From Gemmatimonadota bacterium (GTDB taxonomy: Bacteria; Gemmatimonadota; Gemmatimonadetes; Longimicrobiales; Gaopeijiaceae): DNA of 64,000 bases. Under the pieces are notes generated by a model. The model worked only from the letters and a program-made list of their open reading frames with translations. It had not been told where the DNA came from and ran no database searches. A program made the translations under genes and the position numbers. Numbering within the stretch: the first letter of the stretch is position 1; each line of letters begins with the position of its first letter. Positions 26,045 through 34,194 of the stretch are shown one piece after another. The DNA lies in contig JAPPGF010000017.1 of NCBI GenBank assembly GCA_028875075.1, forward strand, positions 44,585-108,584, read 5' to 3'.

Positions 26045-26251
26045 ACGTCTCTTCGGCATGGTCCGGCGGTCCGCGCTGAGCGCGGTGGCGACGCTGCCGT
26101 GCCGGCCTCCGTGGCCATGCCAGAGCCCGGCGGCCTCCCGGTAGCGCGGCCGGGTCGGCACGGTCGTCCCCCCGCCGAGACGCAGGCGGTCATCGAGGGC
26201 GACGCCCGAGAACTCACCCCCCTGCGAATCGGCGGAGGCGCCCTGAAAGGT

Positions 26252-26767
26252 CTAGCGCAGCACGTTCGCTCCGGCCGTGCAGGCCACGTGGTCCTGCGCG
26301 CCGGACGCTCCGCTGCACCCGATCCCTCCGATCAACCGCCCGTTCTCGATCAGCGGGACACCACCCGGCGAGGCCACCACGTCGGGACCGAGCGTCGGAG
26401 CGAACGAGCCCGCCGTGGTCTGCATCAGCTCCGAGAACACCTGGGTCGGACGGCGCATCCGCGCGGCGCTCCGGGCCTTGTTCACCGCGATCGTGGTGGA
26501 GCCGTACTGCGTGTCGTCCATCTTGTAGAAGTAGACGAGGTCTCCGTGAGGATCCACCACGGCGATCGCGAGCTTCCAGTCCCGCGCTCCCATCCTGCCT
26601 GCCGCCATCACGGCTTCGACGATCTCGGCCGCGCGGTCGGCCGTGACGGTGGGGCCGTAGGGGATGTTGTTCGGCATGGCATCGGGGACCTCGGCCTGCT
26701 GGGCACGGGCGTTCGCGGGGGCCAGGAGTGCGCCGAGGCAGAGGAACAAGGCGACGGGATTTCGCAT
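26252..26767 (-). CDS. Exported GlcG/HbpS-family (DUF336) heme-binding-like protein
   Basis: A 171-residue protein from ATG 26767. The signal peptide is NPVALFLCLGALLAPANARA. The HbpS/GlcG domain follows: AAEIVEAVMAAGRMGARDWK, LAIAVVDPHGDLVYFYKMDD, AVNKARSAARM, and the terminal glycine-rich IGGIGCSGASGAQDHVACTA. Members bind heme or act as accessory proteins in glycolate or corrinoid pathways. The exported form suggests a periplasmic role such as redox sensing or heme binding. Transcribed away from the reductase gene at 26975; no operon partner. Confidence 0.88.
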   Translation of the reverse strand: MRNPVALFLCLGALLAPANARAQQAEVPDAMPNNIPYGPTVTADRAAEIVEAVMAAGRMGARDWKLAIAVVDPHGDLVYFYKMDDTQYGSTTIAVNKARSAARMRRPTQVFSELMQTTAGSFAPTLGPDVVASPGGVPLIENGRLIGGIGCSGASGAQDHVACTAGANVLR

Positions 26768-26974
26768 GTGAGTAGACTCGCTGGTTGAGGTTGGGACGGA
26801 TCGGCTGAGGGTGAATCTGGGGACCCGTACCCGACGTCGGCCAGGGCTCGTGCGGCGGTCGTTCGGGCGGCGGCCTGACCCGGGTGGACGCCGGCTTCCG
26901 GCCTGGTCGCCGAGACGATCCGGGACAACTAGGTCTTGGGCCTCACGATTTCCGGCAGGCAATGAGGAGCGCGA

Positions 26975-27655
26975 ATGAAAGTCCTCGTGATCGGTGCCAA
27001 CGGGAGCACGGGAGCCCGTGTGGTCACGCGCCTGGTCGAGCATGGGGGGCACGAGCCGGTCGCGATGATCCGAAGCCCGGATCAGAAGGCGAAGTTCGAC
27101 CGGATAGGCGCGCAAACCGTGACCGGAGACCTCGAGCATCCCATCGACCACGCCCTTGAAGGCTGCGACGCGGTGATCTTCGCCGCCGGATCCGGCGGCA
27201 AGACGGGAAAGGACAAGACCGTTCTGATCGATCACCTCGGAGGGATTCGAGCGGCCGTGGCTGCGCTCGTGAACGGAGCCGAGCGCTTCGTCATGCTGAG
27301 CGGGCTCGAGACCACGCCCCATCCGGGCGAAGGGCTCTCGATCCCGCACTGGAGGGCGGCGAAGGGGCGCGCGGACGATTTCATCATGACCATGCCGGCG
27401 GTCATGGGCGGACGGGGCCTCGACTACAGCATCGTGTGCCCCGGACGCCTGAACGACGAGTCGCGCCCGGAGGAAGTGCGGATCCTGCCCGACATCCACG
27501 TCGACCTCGACGACACGACCACGAGCCGGGAGACGCTCGCGGCCGTCCTGGTGGCCTGCCTCGACGAGCCGGCCACGATCGGCAGGCGCTTCGGCGTGGT
27601 GAACGGAAGCGTCCCGGTGGAGACGGCGCTGAAGAACCTCGGACCGGGCGGATAG
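26975..27655 (+). CDS. NAD(P)H-binding oxidoreductase (atypical SDR, YwnB-like)
   Basis: A 226-residue Rossmann protein with the glycine motif VLVIGANGSTGARVV at residues 3-17, the strand-4 region AVIFAAGSGGKTGKDKT, and the extended-SDR segment FVMLSGLETTPHP. Lack of a Tyr-x-x-x-Lys catalytic pair places it in the atypical SDR_a5-like group of NAD(P)-binding reductases. GAGGAG precedes the ATG. Precise substrate unknown. Monocistronic, divergent from the gene at 26767. Confidence 0.9.
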   Translation: MKVLVIGANGSTGARVVTRLVEHGGHEPVAMIRSPDQKAKFDRIGAQTVTGDLEHPIDHALEGCDAVIFAAGSGGKTGKDKTVLIDHLGGIRAAVAALVNGAERFVMLSGLETTPHPGEGLSIPHWRAAKGRADDFIMTMPAVMGGRGLDYSIVCPGRLNDESRPEEVRILPDIHVDLDDTTTSRETLAAVLVACLDEPATIGRRFGVVNGSVPVETALKNLGPGG

Positions 27656-27705
27656 CTCGCCCGAGAGCGGGGAGCGCCCGGATCGCCTGCCCGGAAGCGA
27701 ATGCC

Positions 27706-30504
27706 TCAGGGGTTGAGCCAGTAGTTTACCTTGATCTGGAAGATGTTGTCGGGATGGACCCGGAAGAGCTCCCGAACGTCGTGCCCGAAGTCGAACTCGC
27801 CGATCCGGTCGCCCGGGGATGTCGGGCGGAGCCGGACGGATCGACTCTGTTGCCAGACCAGGAAGAGCGCCGATCCCGGGCGCCACTCCCACCTGAACAC
27901 GGCATTCCCCAACAACGACCGGAAGTTGAAGCTCCGGTTACTCACGTCGAACGCCTCCGCGGGACCGGAACCGTCGGGATCGATCCGATACTCCCCGCTC
28001 GGCAGGCGCTCCATCGTTCCGACGTCCGATCCGTACTCGTTGAACTCGAACGTGCGCGGAGCGGCGAGCTCCTTGGGAGGCTGGTATCGACCGGAGGACA
28101 GGAACGGCTCCACGTAGAGCTCCAGGCTGATGTCCGGGGTGAAGAGCACGTTGAACCGGGTGGTGAGGGAGAGCGTCGTCTGGTGGAGCCCCGCGAACAG
28201 GTAGCGACGGCCGAAGGTCCCGACCGCCGTCGGGTCAGCCTCGCTCGTGAGATACTGGGCGGTGTTGTAGCTCCGTCCAAGCCAGGGCTCCAGGCGCAGC
28301 TCCGTGTTCGAGTCGGTCCGCCAGGCCGCGTTCACTCCGGCGCCGTAGTCCCAGCCGCCCGCGCGGTCGCCGCCGAACCAGATCCGAGCGCCCCCCGACA
28401 GTGAGCTCCGCCGATCGGTCCCGAAGTTCACGAAACCCGAGTAGGACGTGGGGCTCTGCGCCAGTGGGCCTCCGCGGGTCAGGCGATCGTTCGTCGCCTC
28501 GGGCCTCAAGACGAGGCTCAGGCCCAGGCGCGACAGGTTGAGGAACTGCGCGCCACCCCGCAGCTCGATCTCGTTGGCGACTCGATCGCCCTGGTAGTTC
28601 CAGGAGGAGGATCCGCGCGCGCCGATGTTCCAGCTGCGAAAGCGCGGCCCCGACCGGGTCTGCTCGAGGCCTCCGCTCACGCTCAGGGTCCTGCGTCCCG
28701 CGTCGGTCTGGAAACCGAGATCGTTGACTTCGTACCCCGGGCTGACCGCGGACCCCGCGATCTCCATTCGATAGAACCCCGCTTCCTTCTCGAGCTCCAT
28801 GGAGGCGGAGTAACCGGTCAACGAGGTCGCCGCGGAGTCGACGCGGAAGGCGTCCGGGCGCTGGTAGTAACGGCTGGAGGCGCGCTGCGTGGAAACGATC
28901 GCCTCGCGAGTTCCGGACACGCGGCTCGGCGAAAAGTGGGCGTCGAGCGACCACATGCGGTTGTCCCACTGGTTCACGAGGTCGATGCCGCCGGAGAAGG
29001 CGCTCGAGTGGAGGTCCGGCGCCAACGGACTCCCGCCGAGCCTCCGGTTCACGCCCGTGATCAGCGCGCCGATCACGGTCTGACCCGATCGCAGCTCTCG
29101 CCGCGCGCGTCCGGCGAAGTAGTTCGTCAGCGGCTCCACCTCGTGACGCTGTTCGCTCCGGTCGCCGCCCATCCATGACACTTCTTCTCGCCCGGTGACG
29201 GCGTCCAGGAACCCCAGCGACCAGCCGTTGGCGGTCTTTCCCGCCAGCTTCCCCGCGCCGAGGATCGTCGTGGCCCCGACCTCCGAGGAATAGACTGCGT
29301 CGCTGGGAGCGCCTCCGTGCGGCGGCCGGCCGATGCGCCTCGAATAGACGAGCGTCGGGCCGCCCGTTCCGAACCGGAACACCTCGCCGCCCTCGACGAA
29401 GAAAGGGCGTCGCTCCTGGAATCGAGTCTCGAACGCGGTGAGGTTGATCACGGACGGGTCCACTTCGACCTGGCCGAAGTCCGGATTGAACGTTGCGTCC
29501 AGGGTGAAATTGGACGTAACGCGGTACTTGAGGTCGACGCCCGCCGAGCCGAAGTAGTCGGAGCCGCTCCGGAACGGATTGCCGAAGGCGGATGCGGGAT
29601 CCCGAGGGATCTCGAGATACTCGGCCCGCCCGGCGAAGTAGGGCAGGATTTCCAGCCGTTTCCCCGGCTGAATCCCGCGGATCCCCACGAGGTGACCGAA
29701 CCGGGGGACCCCGCCCGACTCGGTGCTCGGCGTCCAGGACCAGAACGTCTCCTCCGGGACGGGGCGGTTCTTGCGCTCCAGCTGGATTCCCCAGACCTGC
29801 TCCTCCGCGGAGCTGAAGCGGAGCTGGCTGAACGGGATCCGGTATTCCGCGTACCATGCCCCGTCCCCGATCCGGGTCTCGACCTCCCACACCGGGTCCC
29901 ACGAATCGTCCCCACCCAAACCGCCTGCACGCCCTCCCCCTCCCCCCCCTCCGCGACCGCCTCCCCCCCCGACGATCAGATCCCGGACCCAACCTCCGGC
30001 GTTCACCGCGAACCGGTACGCGGTCCGGTGATCGTGATAGCTGTCGATGTAGATGCTGAAGATGTCCGTGTCGTTGGTGTAGCCGTCGCGACGCGCCAAC
30101 CGCGGTCGAATGTCCCTGTCCGAGATCCACGCGCCTATGTAGAGCGCGTCGTCATCGTAGAGGAAGCGCACCTCGATCGGCTCCGAGAGGCGCTCGCCGT
30201 CGCCCGGATCGTACTGCCAGAAATCCGTGACCGGAGGCGCGCTCATCCAGACCGGTTCGTCGAGGTTCCCGTCGATCGAGACCGGTACGTCGATCCGGAC
30301 CGCCCGGGCCACCGGAGCTTCGTCGTGATTCGGGTTGTACGTGGCCATCGAGGGCACGGAGGCGGAGTCCGGCCGGGCGCGCTCAGCAGGCGCGCTGGGC
30401 GCGTTTCCGCCCCCTTGGGAGCCTTGCTGTGCCTCGCCGCTTCGCGGGAGCAACGCGAGCGACAAGAGAACGAACGTGGCAAACCGGAAGGAACAGGCAG
30501 GCAT
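27706..30504 (-). CDS. CBM9-like/DUF5916 outer-membrane-type protein
   Basis: A 932-residue exported protein. The start ATG 30504 gives a signal peptide (FRFATFVLLSLALLPRSGEA). A carbohydrate-binding family 9-like domain follows (IDVPVSIDGNLDEPVWMSAP, YDDDALYIGAWISD). A Gly-only loop occupies about residues 185-205. The long C-terminal DUF5916 part ends in a beta-barrel-like alternation closing with FQIKVNYWLNP, an outer-membrane type terminus. Such proteins are common in Gemmatimonadota and Bacteroidota and are annotated as membrane-associated hydrolases without proven chemistry. The two inverted repeats at 30686-30796 lie upstream. Neighbour of the D-aminoacylase on the same strand. Confidence 0.88.
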   Translation of the reverse strand: MPACSFRFATFVLLSLALLPRSGEAQQGSQGGGNAPSAPAERARPDSASVPSMATYNPNHDEAPVARAVRIDVPVSIDGNLDEPVWMSAPPVTDFWQYDPGDGERLSEPIEVRFLYDDDALYIGAWISDRDIRPRLARRDGYTNDTDIFSIYIDSYHDHRTAYRFAVNAGGWVRDLIVGGGGGRGGGGGGGRAGGLGGDDSWDPVWEVETRIGDGAWYAEYRIPFSQLRFSSAEEQVWGIQLERKNRPVPEETFWSWTPSTESGGVPRFGHLVGIRGIQPGKRLEILPYFAGRAEYLEIPRDPASAFGNPFRSGSDYFGSAGVDLKYRVTSNFTLDATFNPDFGQVEVDPSVINLTAFETRFQERRPFFVEGGEVFRFGTGGPTLVYSRRIGRPPHGGAPSDAVYSSEVGATTILGAGKLAGKTANGWSLGFLDAVTGREEVSWMGGDRSEQRHEVEPLTNYFAGRARRELRSGQTVIGALITGVNRRLGGSPLAPDLHSSAFSGGIDLVNQWDNRMWSLDAHFSPSRVSGTREAIVSTQRASSRYYQRPDAFRVDSAATSLTGYSASMELEKEAGFYRMEIAGSAVSPGYEVNDLGFQTDAGRRTLSVSGGLEQTRSGPRFRSWNIGARGSSSWNYQGDRVANEIELRGGAQFLNLSRLGLSLVLRPEATNDRLTRGGPLAQSPTSYSGFVNFGTDRRSSLSGGARIWFGGDRAGGWDYGAGVNAAWRTDSNTELRLEPWLGRSYNTAQYLTSEADPTAVGTFGRRYLFAGLHQTTLSLTTRFNVLFTPDISLELYVEPFLSSGRYQPPKELAAPRTFEFNEYGSDVGTMERLPSGEYRIDPDGSGPAEAFDVSNRSFNFRSLLGNAVFRWEWRPGSALFLVWQQSRSVRLRPTSPGDRIGEFDFGHDVRELFRVHPDNIFQIKVNYWLNP

Positions 30505-30685
30505 CGACGGCCTCGGCGTCTGGAAGACTCCGACCCCCGCGAAGGAAGAATTCACGGATGACAGCCCTACGCATGAATATGGGGGATTCTTTCCCTCCGC
30601 ATAGGCGGCGCAGCCCGGGCCGTACGGAAATTCCCCGCGATCCATGCGCCCGGGCCCCCTTAATGGACCCCGGTCGACGCGGAAA

Positions 30686-30796
30686 GGTTGAGACGATCCT
30701 GCGGGAAGATGGCCCCCCGGCCGTGACCGACCGAGGGGTCTCAACCGGCCAAGCACGAACGTTCCACCGAGATGCGTCCGACCGTGGTGGAACGTT
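30686..30796. promoter_or_regulatory. Two perfect inverted repeats between aminoacylase and DUF5916 genes
   Basis: GGTTGAGAC (30686-30694) faces GTCTCAACC (30738-30746), 9 bp with a 43-base loop. AACGTTCCACC (30758-30768) faces GGTGGAACGTT (30786-30796), 11 bp with a 17-base loop. The second is long enough to be a terminator stem for the aminoacylase transcript, or an operator upstream of the DUF5916 gene. No long T-run follows on either strand. Confidence 0.6.
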
Positions 30797-30825
30797 TCAA
30801 TGAAACAACCGAGGCGGGAGGCGGC

Positions 30826-32532
30826 TCAGTCCGTCGCCGGGCTTCGGTTCCATCCCAGAACACGCCCCGGGAGCGCGCCCGTTCGCTCGCCGTCCTCGAC
30901 CACCGGCACGCCGTTGATGAGCACCCAACGCAGCCCCGTGCTGTATTCGTGGGGGTTCATGTAGGTGGCGTGATCGCGGATCGTGAGAGGGTCGATCACG
31001 TTGATGTCGGCCCAGTATCCGGGCTCGAGGCGCCCGCGGTCCTCGAGGCCGACGATCTGCGCGGCGAGCGACGTCATTCCCCGGATCGCGTGCGGAAGCG
31101 TGATCACCGGCTCGTCGAGCGCGTAGCGGCGCAGGAAGCGCGGGTAGGTCCCGTAGTAGCGCGGATGCGGATAGCCCTCGCCCGGGACGATGTTTCCGCC
31201 GTCGGTCACGTACGCCGTGAAGTCCTGCCGGATGAAACGGCGGACGTCCTCGTCACCCGTGTCCAGCGCACGGAAGCCACCTCCGCCGGGCCGATTCTCG
31301 CCATTCAACTGAAGCCAGATCAGCGCGTCTACCGCGCTTTCGTTCCTCATCGCGGCGATCTCCTGCAGCGTCTTGCCGGCGTAGCGCTCGTCCGGATACC
31401 GCACGAGCAGGAGTCGATCGGGGCCCCCGGCCTTGGTGAACTGGTACTCGATATCCGTGACCAGGTCACGCCGTACCTCGGGCGTGTCCAGCACGCGCCG
31501 GAAGTTGGCCTTCCCGTCGGGCGGCGCAGAGCGCTCGATCCGGGAATCCACGCCGGGATCGGCCAACGCCCACGGAGGAATCACCCGCACGCTCGGCTGG
31601 TTTCCGTACGAGTCGTAGCCATAGATGCTGAAATACACCTGCGCTCCACGCTCGCGGGCGCGCTTCACGAGCTGGACGTAGCTGTGGCTCGCGCCCCAGA
31701 AGTTCGGTCCCTTCACCTTCACGTGGTGGCCCACGACCCGGGCGCCGGAGCGCTCCGCGATCTCCACGGTCTCCCGAACGGCCTCGACGCCGTCCACTAC
31801 CGGACCGTCGCTCTCCGGTCGATGGTCACGGCCGCTGGGGTAATACCAAATCGGACTGATGCCTTCCGAACGCTGGTGGGTGTCATAGTAGCCCCCGAGC
31901 TCCTCCACCACCTTCGCGAGCTCGACCAACTCGTCCGTCCTCGCGAATCGAGCGGGCATCCCGTTCTCGAGATTCACGAAGAGGTAGCGGGCGCCCTCGC
32001 TGAACGCCTGACGGATCATGTCGCGCATCCGCTCGAGCTCGGCGTCCGTGGGAGGCCGGTTCTCCATCCCCAAGACCATCCGCCGCAGGTCGTTGTGGTT
32101 GACCGAGACGACGAGGTTGAGCGCATGCCCTCCGGCGCGGAATTGCTCGAGCTTCTCGGCCAGCGGCCACGGCGGGTTGACCGCCTCGGTCGTGATCCCC
32201 TGGGTGACCGAGTTGTGGCCCGTCCTCCCCTCGGGGTGGAGGATCATCCCGTCGCTCGCGTTCGCCGAGTGCGAGTGAAGATCGATGAAGCCTGGCGTGA
32301 CGTAGTGCCCCGTGGCGTCGATGACGCGCGCCGCAAGGCTCCGCTCCACCTGCCCGACCGCTGCGATCCTGCCGCCCCGGATCGCCACGTCGGCCAAGAC
32401 GAACGGATTGCCCGTGCCGTCCAAGACTCGGCCGTTGGCGATCACCAGGTCGTAGGGCTCCGCGGTCTGCGCGGCGAGGGGGGAGGTCGCGAAGCTCGAG
32501 GCTGCCAGCGCGGCGATCAGGAGTCTCGACAT
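30826..32532 (-). CDS. Exported amidohydrolase, D-aminoacylase family
   Basis: A 568-residue protein from ATG 32532, with GGAGGAT upstream. Signal peptide MSRLLIAALAASSFATSPLA. The amidohydrolase opening YDLVIANGRVLDGTGNPF and the H-x-H metal site DLHSHS (His86, His88) are clear. Middle motifs RVVGHHVKVKG and GMTSLAAQIVGLEDRGRLEP, the latter the C-terminal cue of N-acyl-D-amino-acid deacylases, complete the assignment. It hydrolyses N-acyl-D-amino acids or related amides in the periplasm. Located 53 bases downstream of a small membrane-protein gene. Confidence 0.92.
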   Translation of the reverse strand: MSRLLIAALAASSFATSPLAAQTAEPYDLVIANGRVLDGTGNPFVLADVAIRGGRIAAVGQVERSLAARVIDATGHYVTPGFIDLHSHSANASDGMILHPEGRTGHNSVTQGITTEAVNPPWPLAEKLEQFRAGGHALNLVVSVNHNDLRRMVLGMENRPPTDAELERMRDMIRQAFSEGARYLFVNLENGMPARFARTDELVELAKVVEELGGYYDTHQRSEGISPIWYYPSGRDHRPESDGPVVDGVEAVRETVEIAERSGARVVGHHVKVKGPNFWGASHSYVQLVKRARERGAQVYFSIYGYDSYGNQPSVRVIPPWALADPGVDSRIERSAPPDGKANFRRVLDTPEVRRDLVTDIEYQFTKAGGPDRLLLVRYPDERYAGKTLQEIAAMRNESAVDALIWLQLNGENRPGGGGFRALDTGDEDVRRFIRQDFTAYVTDGGNIVPGEGYPHPRYYGTYPRFLRRYALDEPVITLPHAIRGMTSLAAQIVGLEDRGRLEPGYWADINVIDPLTIRDHATYMNPHEYSTGLRWVLINGVPVVEDGERTGALPGRVLGWNRSPATD

Positions 32533-32585
32533 GGAGCTATCCTCCCGCGATCGGAGATGGGAGTCGTTGCGGCCAGGGCGGAACC

Positions 32586-32792
32586 TCAGTGCCAGTGACC
32601 GTGCTGAGGGGACCATACGGCACCGGGCCAGGGCGGCTCTTCCCGGTCTCCGAAGATGGCGGCCCCGGCCACCGTGAGCGCCAAGGCCAGGCCGATCACA
32701 AGCAGGAAGAGCGTCACCGGGCTGAGCTTTCTACGGCTCTGGCTCTCGGCCTCGGCCTGACGCTTTCTGCGACGAGCCTTCTTCGATGACAT
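32586..32792 (-). CDS. Small single-pass membrane protein
   Basis: A 68-residue protein: a basic N-terminus (SSKKARRRKRQAEAES), one helix (VTLFLLVIGLALALTVAGAA) and a short Trp/His-rich tail (PWPGAVWSPQHGHWH). The composition is clearly non-random and it fits between two co-directional genes. It was probably co-transcribed with the LVIVD-repeat gene upstream before that gene was truncated, and with the aminoacylase downstream. The His/Trp tail might bind metal, but that is speculation. Confidence 0.65.
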   Translation of the reverse strand: MSSKKARRRKRQAEAESQSRRKLSPVTLFLLVIGLALALTVAGAAIFGDREEPPWPGAVWSPQHGHWH

Positions 32793-32830
32793 CGCATCCG
32801 GAGCTGGGTGTGAACTGAGACAGCGCTTCC

Positions 32831-33430
32831 CTACCGTGCCGGGGCCAGATCCCTCACGGCCGTGGCCAACAGGTTCGTCTTGGCCCGGTCGGCCGCTTCC
32901 TCCGCTTCCCCGTCGAGCCGGATGGCCAGCCGGCGGAGCGCTTCGGAGCGGGGTTGGCCGGAAAGCCCCTCGATTCGAGCGAGCTCCTCACGCACCTCGA
33001 CGATCCGGTCCGCCGCCAACCCGTTGCCCCGCTGGAGTTGGTCCAAGTAGGCCCGGGCCAACGCGAAGCTCGGGGGCCAAACGAGCTGCTGCTGCTCCTG
33101 CACGTTCAGGTAATCGAAGGCCACGGTCGCGGCCGCCTGGAGTTCGTTTTCGGACATGTGCCCACTGGGCAGCAGCTCGAACACGTCCATGCCGCGCTCA
33201 ATCTCGGAGCTGTAGACGTAGCCGTTGTACCAGTACGCGGACCACGACCCGGCCAGGCGCAGGGTGTCCGCAATGAGCGGGCCACGGTCGAAGTAGGCGA
33301 TCTCGACCGGACTCTTCGGGTCGGTCCAGTCGAATACCGAGATACCCCCCTGGTACCAACCCTGGACCTTGATGTCGCGGCCGGGAACGGGCACGAGCGA
33401 GCCATTGTGCGCCACGCAATTCTCGGTCTC
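32831..33430 (-). pseudogene. LVIVD-repeat-type protein, 3' end only
   Basis: The translation ends a protein like those annotated LVIVD-repeat: ENCVAHNGSLVPVPGRD, KVQGWYQGGISVFDWTDP, WYNGYVYSSEIERGMDVFEL, then a helical C-terminus. The family is normally several hundred residues longer at the N-terminus. Here protein-like reading stops within about 15 codons upstream of the GTG at 33415, where the DNA runs into the coding-like 5' end of the opposite-strand gene at 33448. So the gene was cut by the insertion or deletion that brought in the defense island. Confidence 0.75.
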
Positions 33431-33507
33431 CGTCTGGGGCGCCGCGCCTGGGCCACGTCGAGTTCTGCTCTAACGAAGCAAACCCGGACTGGCGTGTTGT
33501 CCCGCCA

Positions 33508-34194
33508 GTGGTCGCCTTGTTCCCGGGCAATCCAGGTGAGGGCGTTCTCTGCGGAGCGCGGTCCCCGGACCTGTTGGAGACGTTGAATCACGTCAACGAC
33601 GTCGACGTAATCAGGGCAGATGTGCTTGGCATGCCCGAACGAATCGTGGTTAGTGGCACTAGCCAGACAGTGGCGCTCGCCGCGGGGCGGATGAGCCTTC
33701 TTTTCCAGGTGGACGCACCAACCACCATCCTGTCTGCAGTACCCGGCGTGCTGGATCAGGCCACGTGGCTCGGGATGGCAATCCCAGAGACGCCGGGTTG
33801 GACGGTCCACCGCTTCTCGTCTTCGCGTCTCCGGTGGGTTGAAGCAGCGGGGACTGACGCCATCAAGACTCAAACCGGTCTCTTTCGGTTCGTGATGAGG
33901 CACCAGCGCTTTCATTATCTGCGTTGGCGCGGTCGCTCCTACCGCATCCCGGTCCAAGTCGGCAAGTACGTCGTCATGCGGAGGAGGCGTGGCCTGTTGG
34001 CTTACGATGCTGCAACCAAGACGCTGTCCGTCCCCGCGGTCTGCCGCCCACCCCTTCTCATCGAGAGGGCGATTATTCTTTGTTCTGGCCTTCTCCCCGT
34101 GTTCGATGCACGGTCACGCCGGGTGGAGTACACCAACGTCCCGCCAGATGTAGCGCGCCTCGCTGCCCAGCTGCTACGGCAAGAGGTGAGATGA
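33508..34194 (+). CDS. Protein of unknown family coupled to DruE-like helicase, probably 5'-truncated
   Basis: A 228-residue frame from GTG 33508. Protein-like sequence already begins upstream without a usable start (LGHVEFCSNEANPDWRVVPP at 33448-33507), so the gene appears to have lost its N-terminal part. The body is mixed alpha/beta ([60 protein letters not shown]) and very basic in the middle, suggesting nucleic-acid contact. Its stop overlaps the helicase ATG as ATGA. It could be the end of a Druantia-type partner (for example DruH or DruD), but I do not recognise the family from sequence. Confidence 0.65.
   Translation: MVALFPGNPGEGVLCGARSPDLLETLNHVNDVDVIRADVLGMPERIVVSGTSQTVALAAGRMSLLFQVDAPTTILSAVPGVLDQATWLGMAIPETPGWTVHRFSSSRLRWVEAAGTDAIKTQTGLFRFVMRHQRFHYLRWRGRSYRIPVQVGKYVVMRRRRGLLAYDAATKTLSVPAVCRPPLLIERAIILCSGLLPVFDARSRRVEYTNVPPDVARLAAQLLRQEVR

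Noticed and set aside
29930..29975. Run of C/T-rich simple sequence as a regulatory tract
   Set aside because: It encodes the Gly loop of the CBM9/DUF5916 protein in frame on the minus strand.
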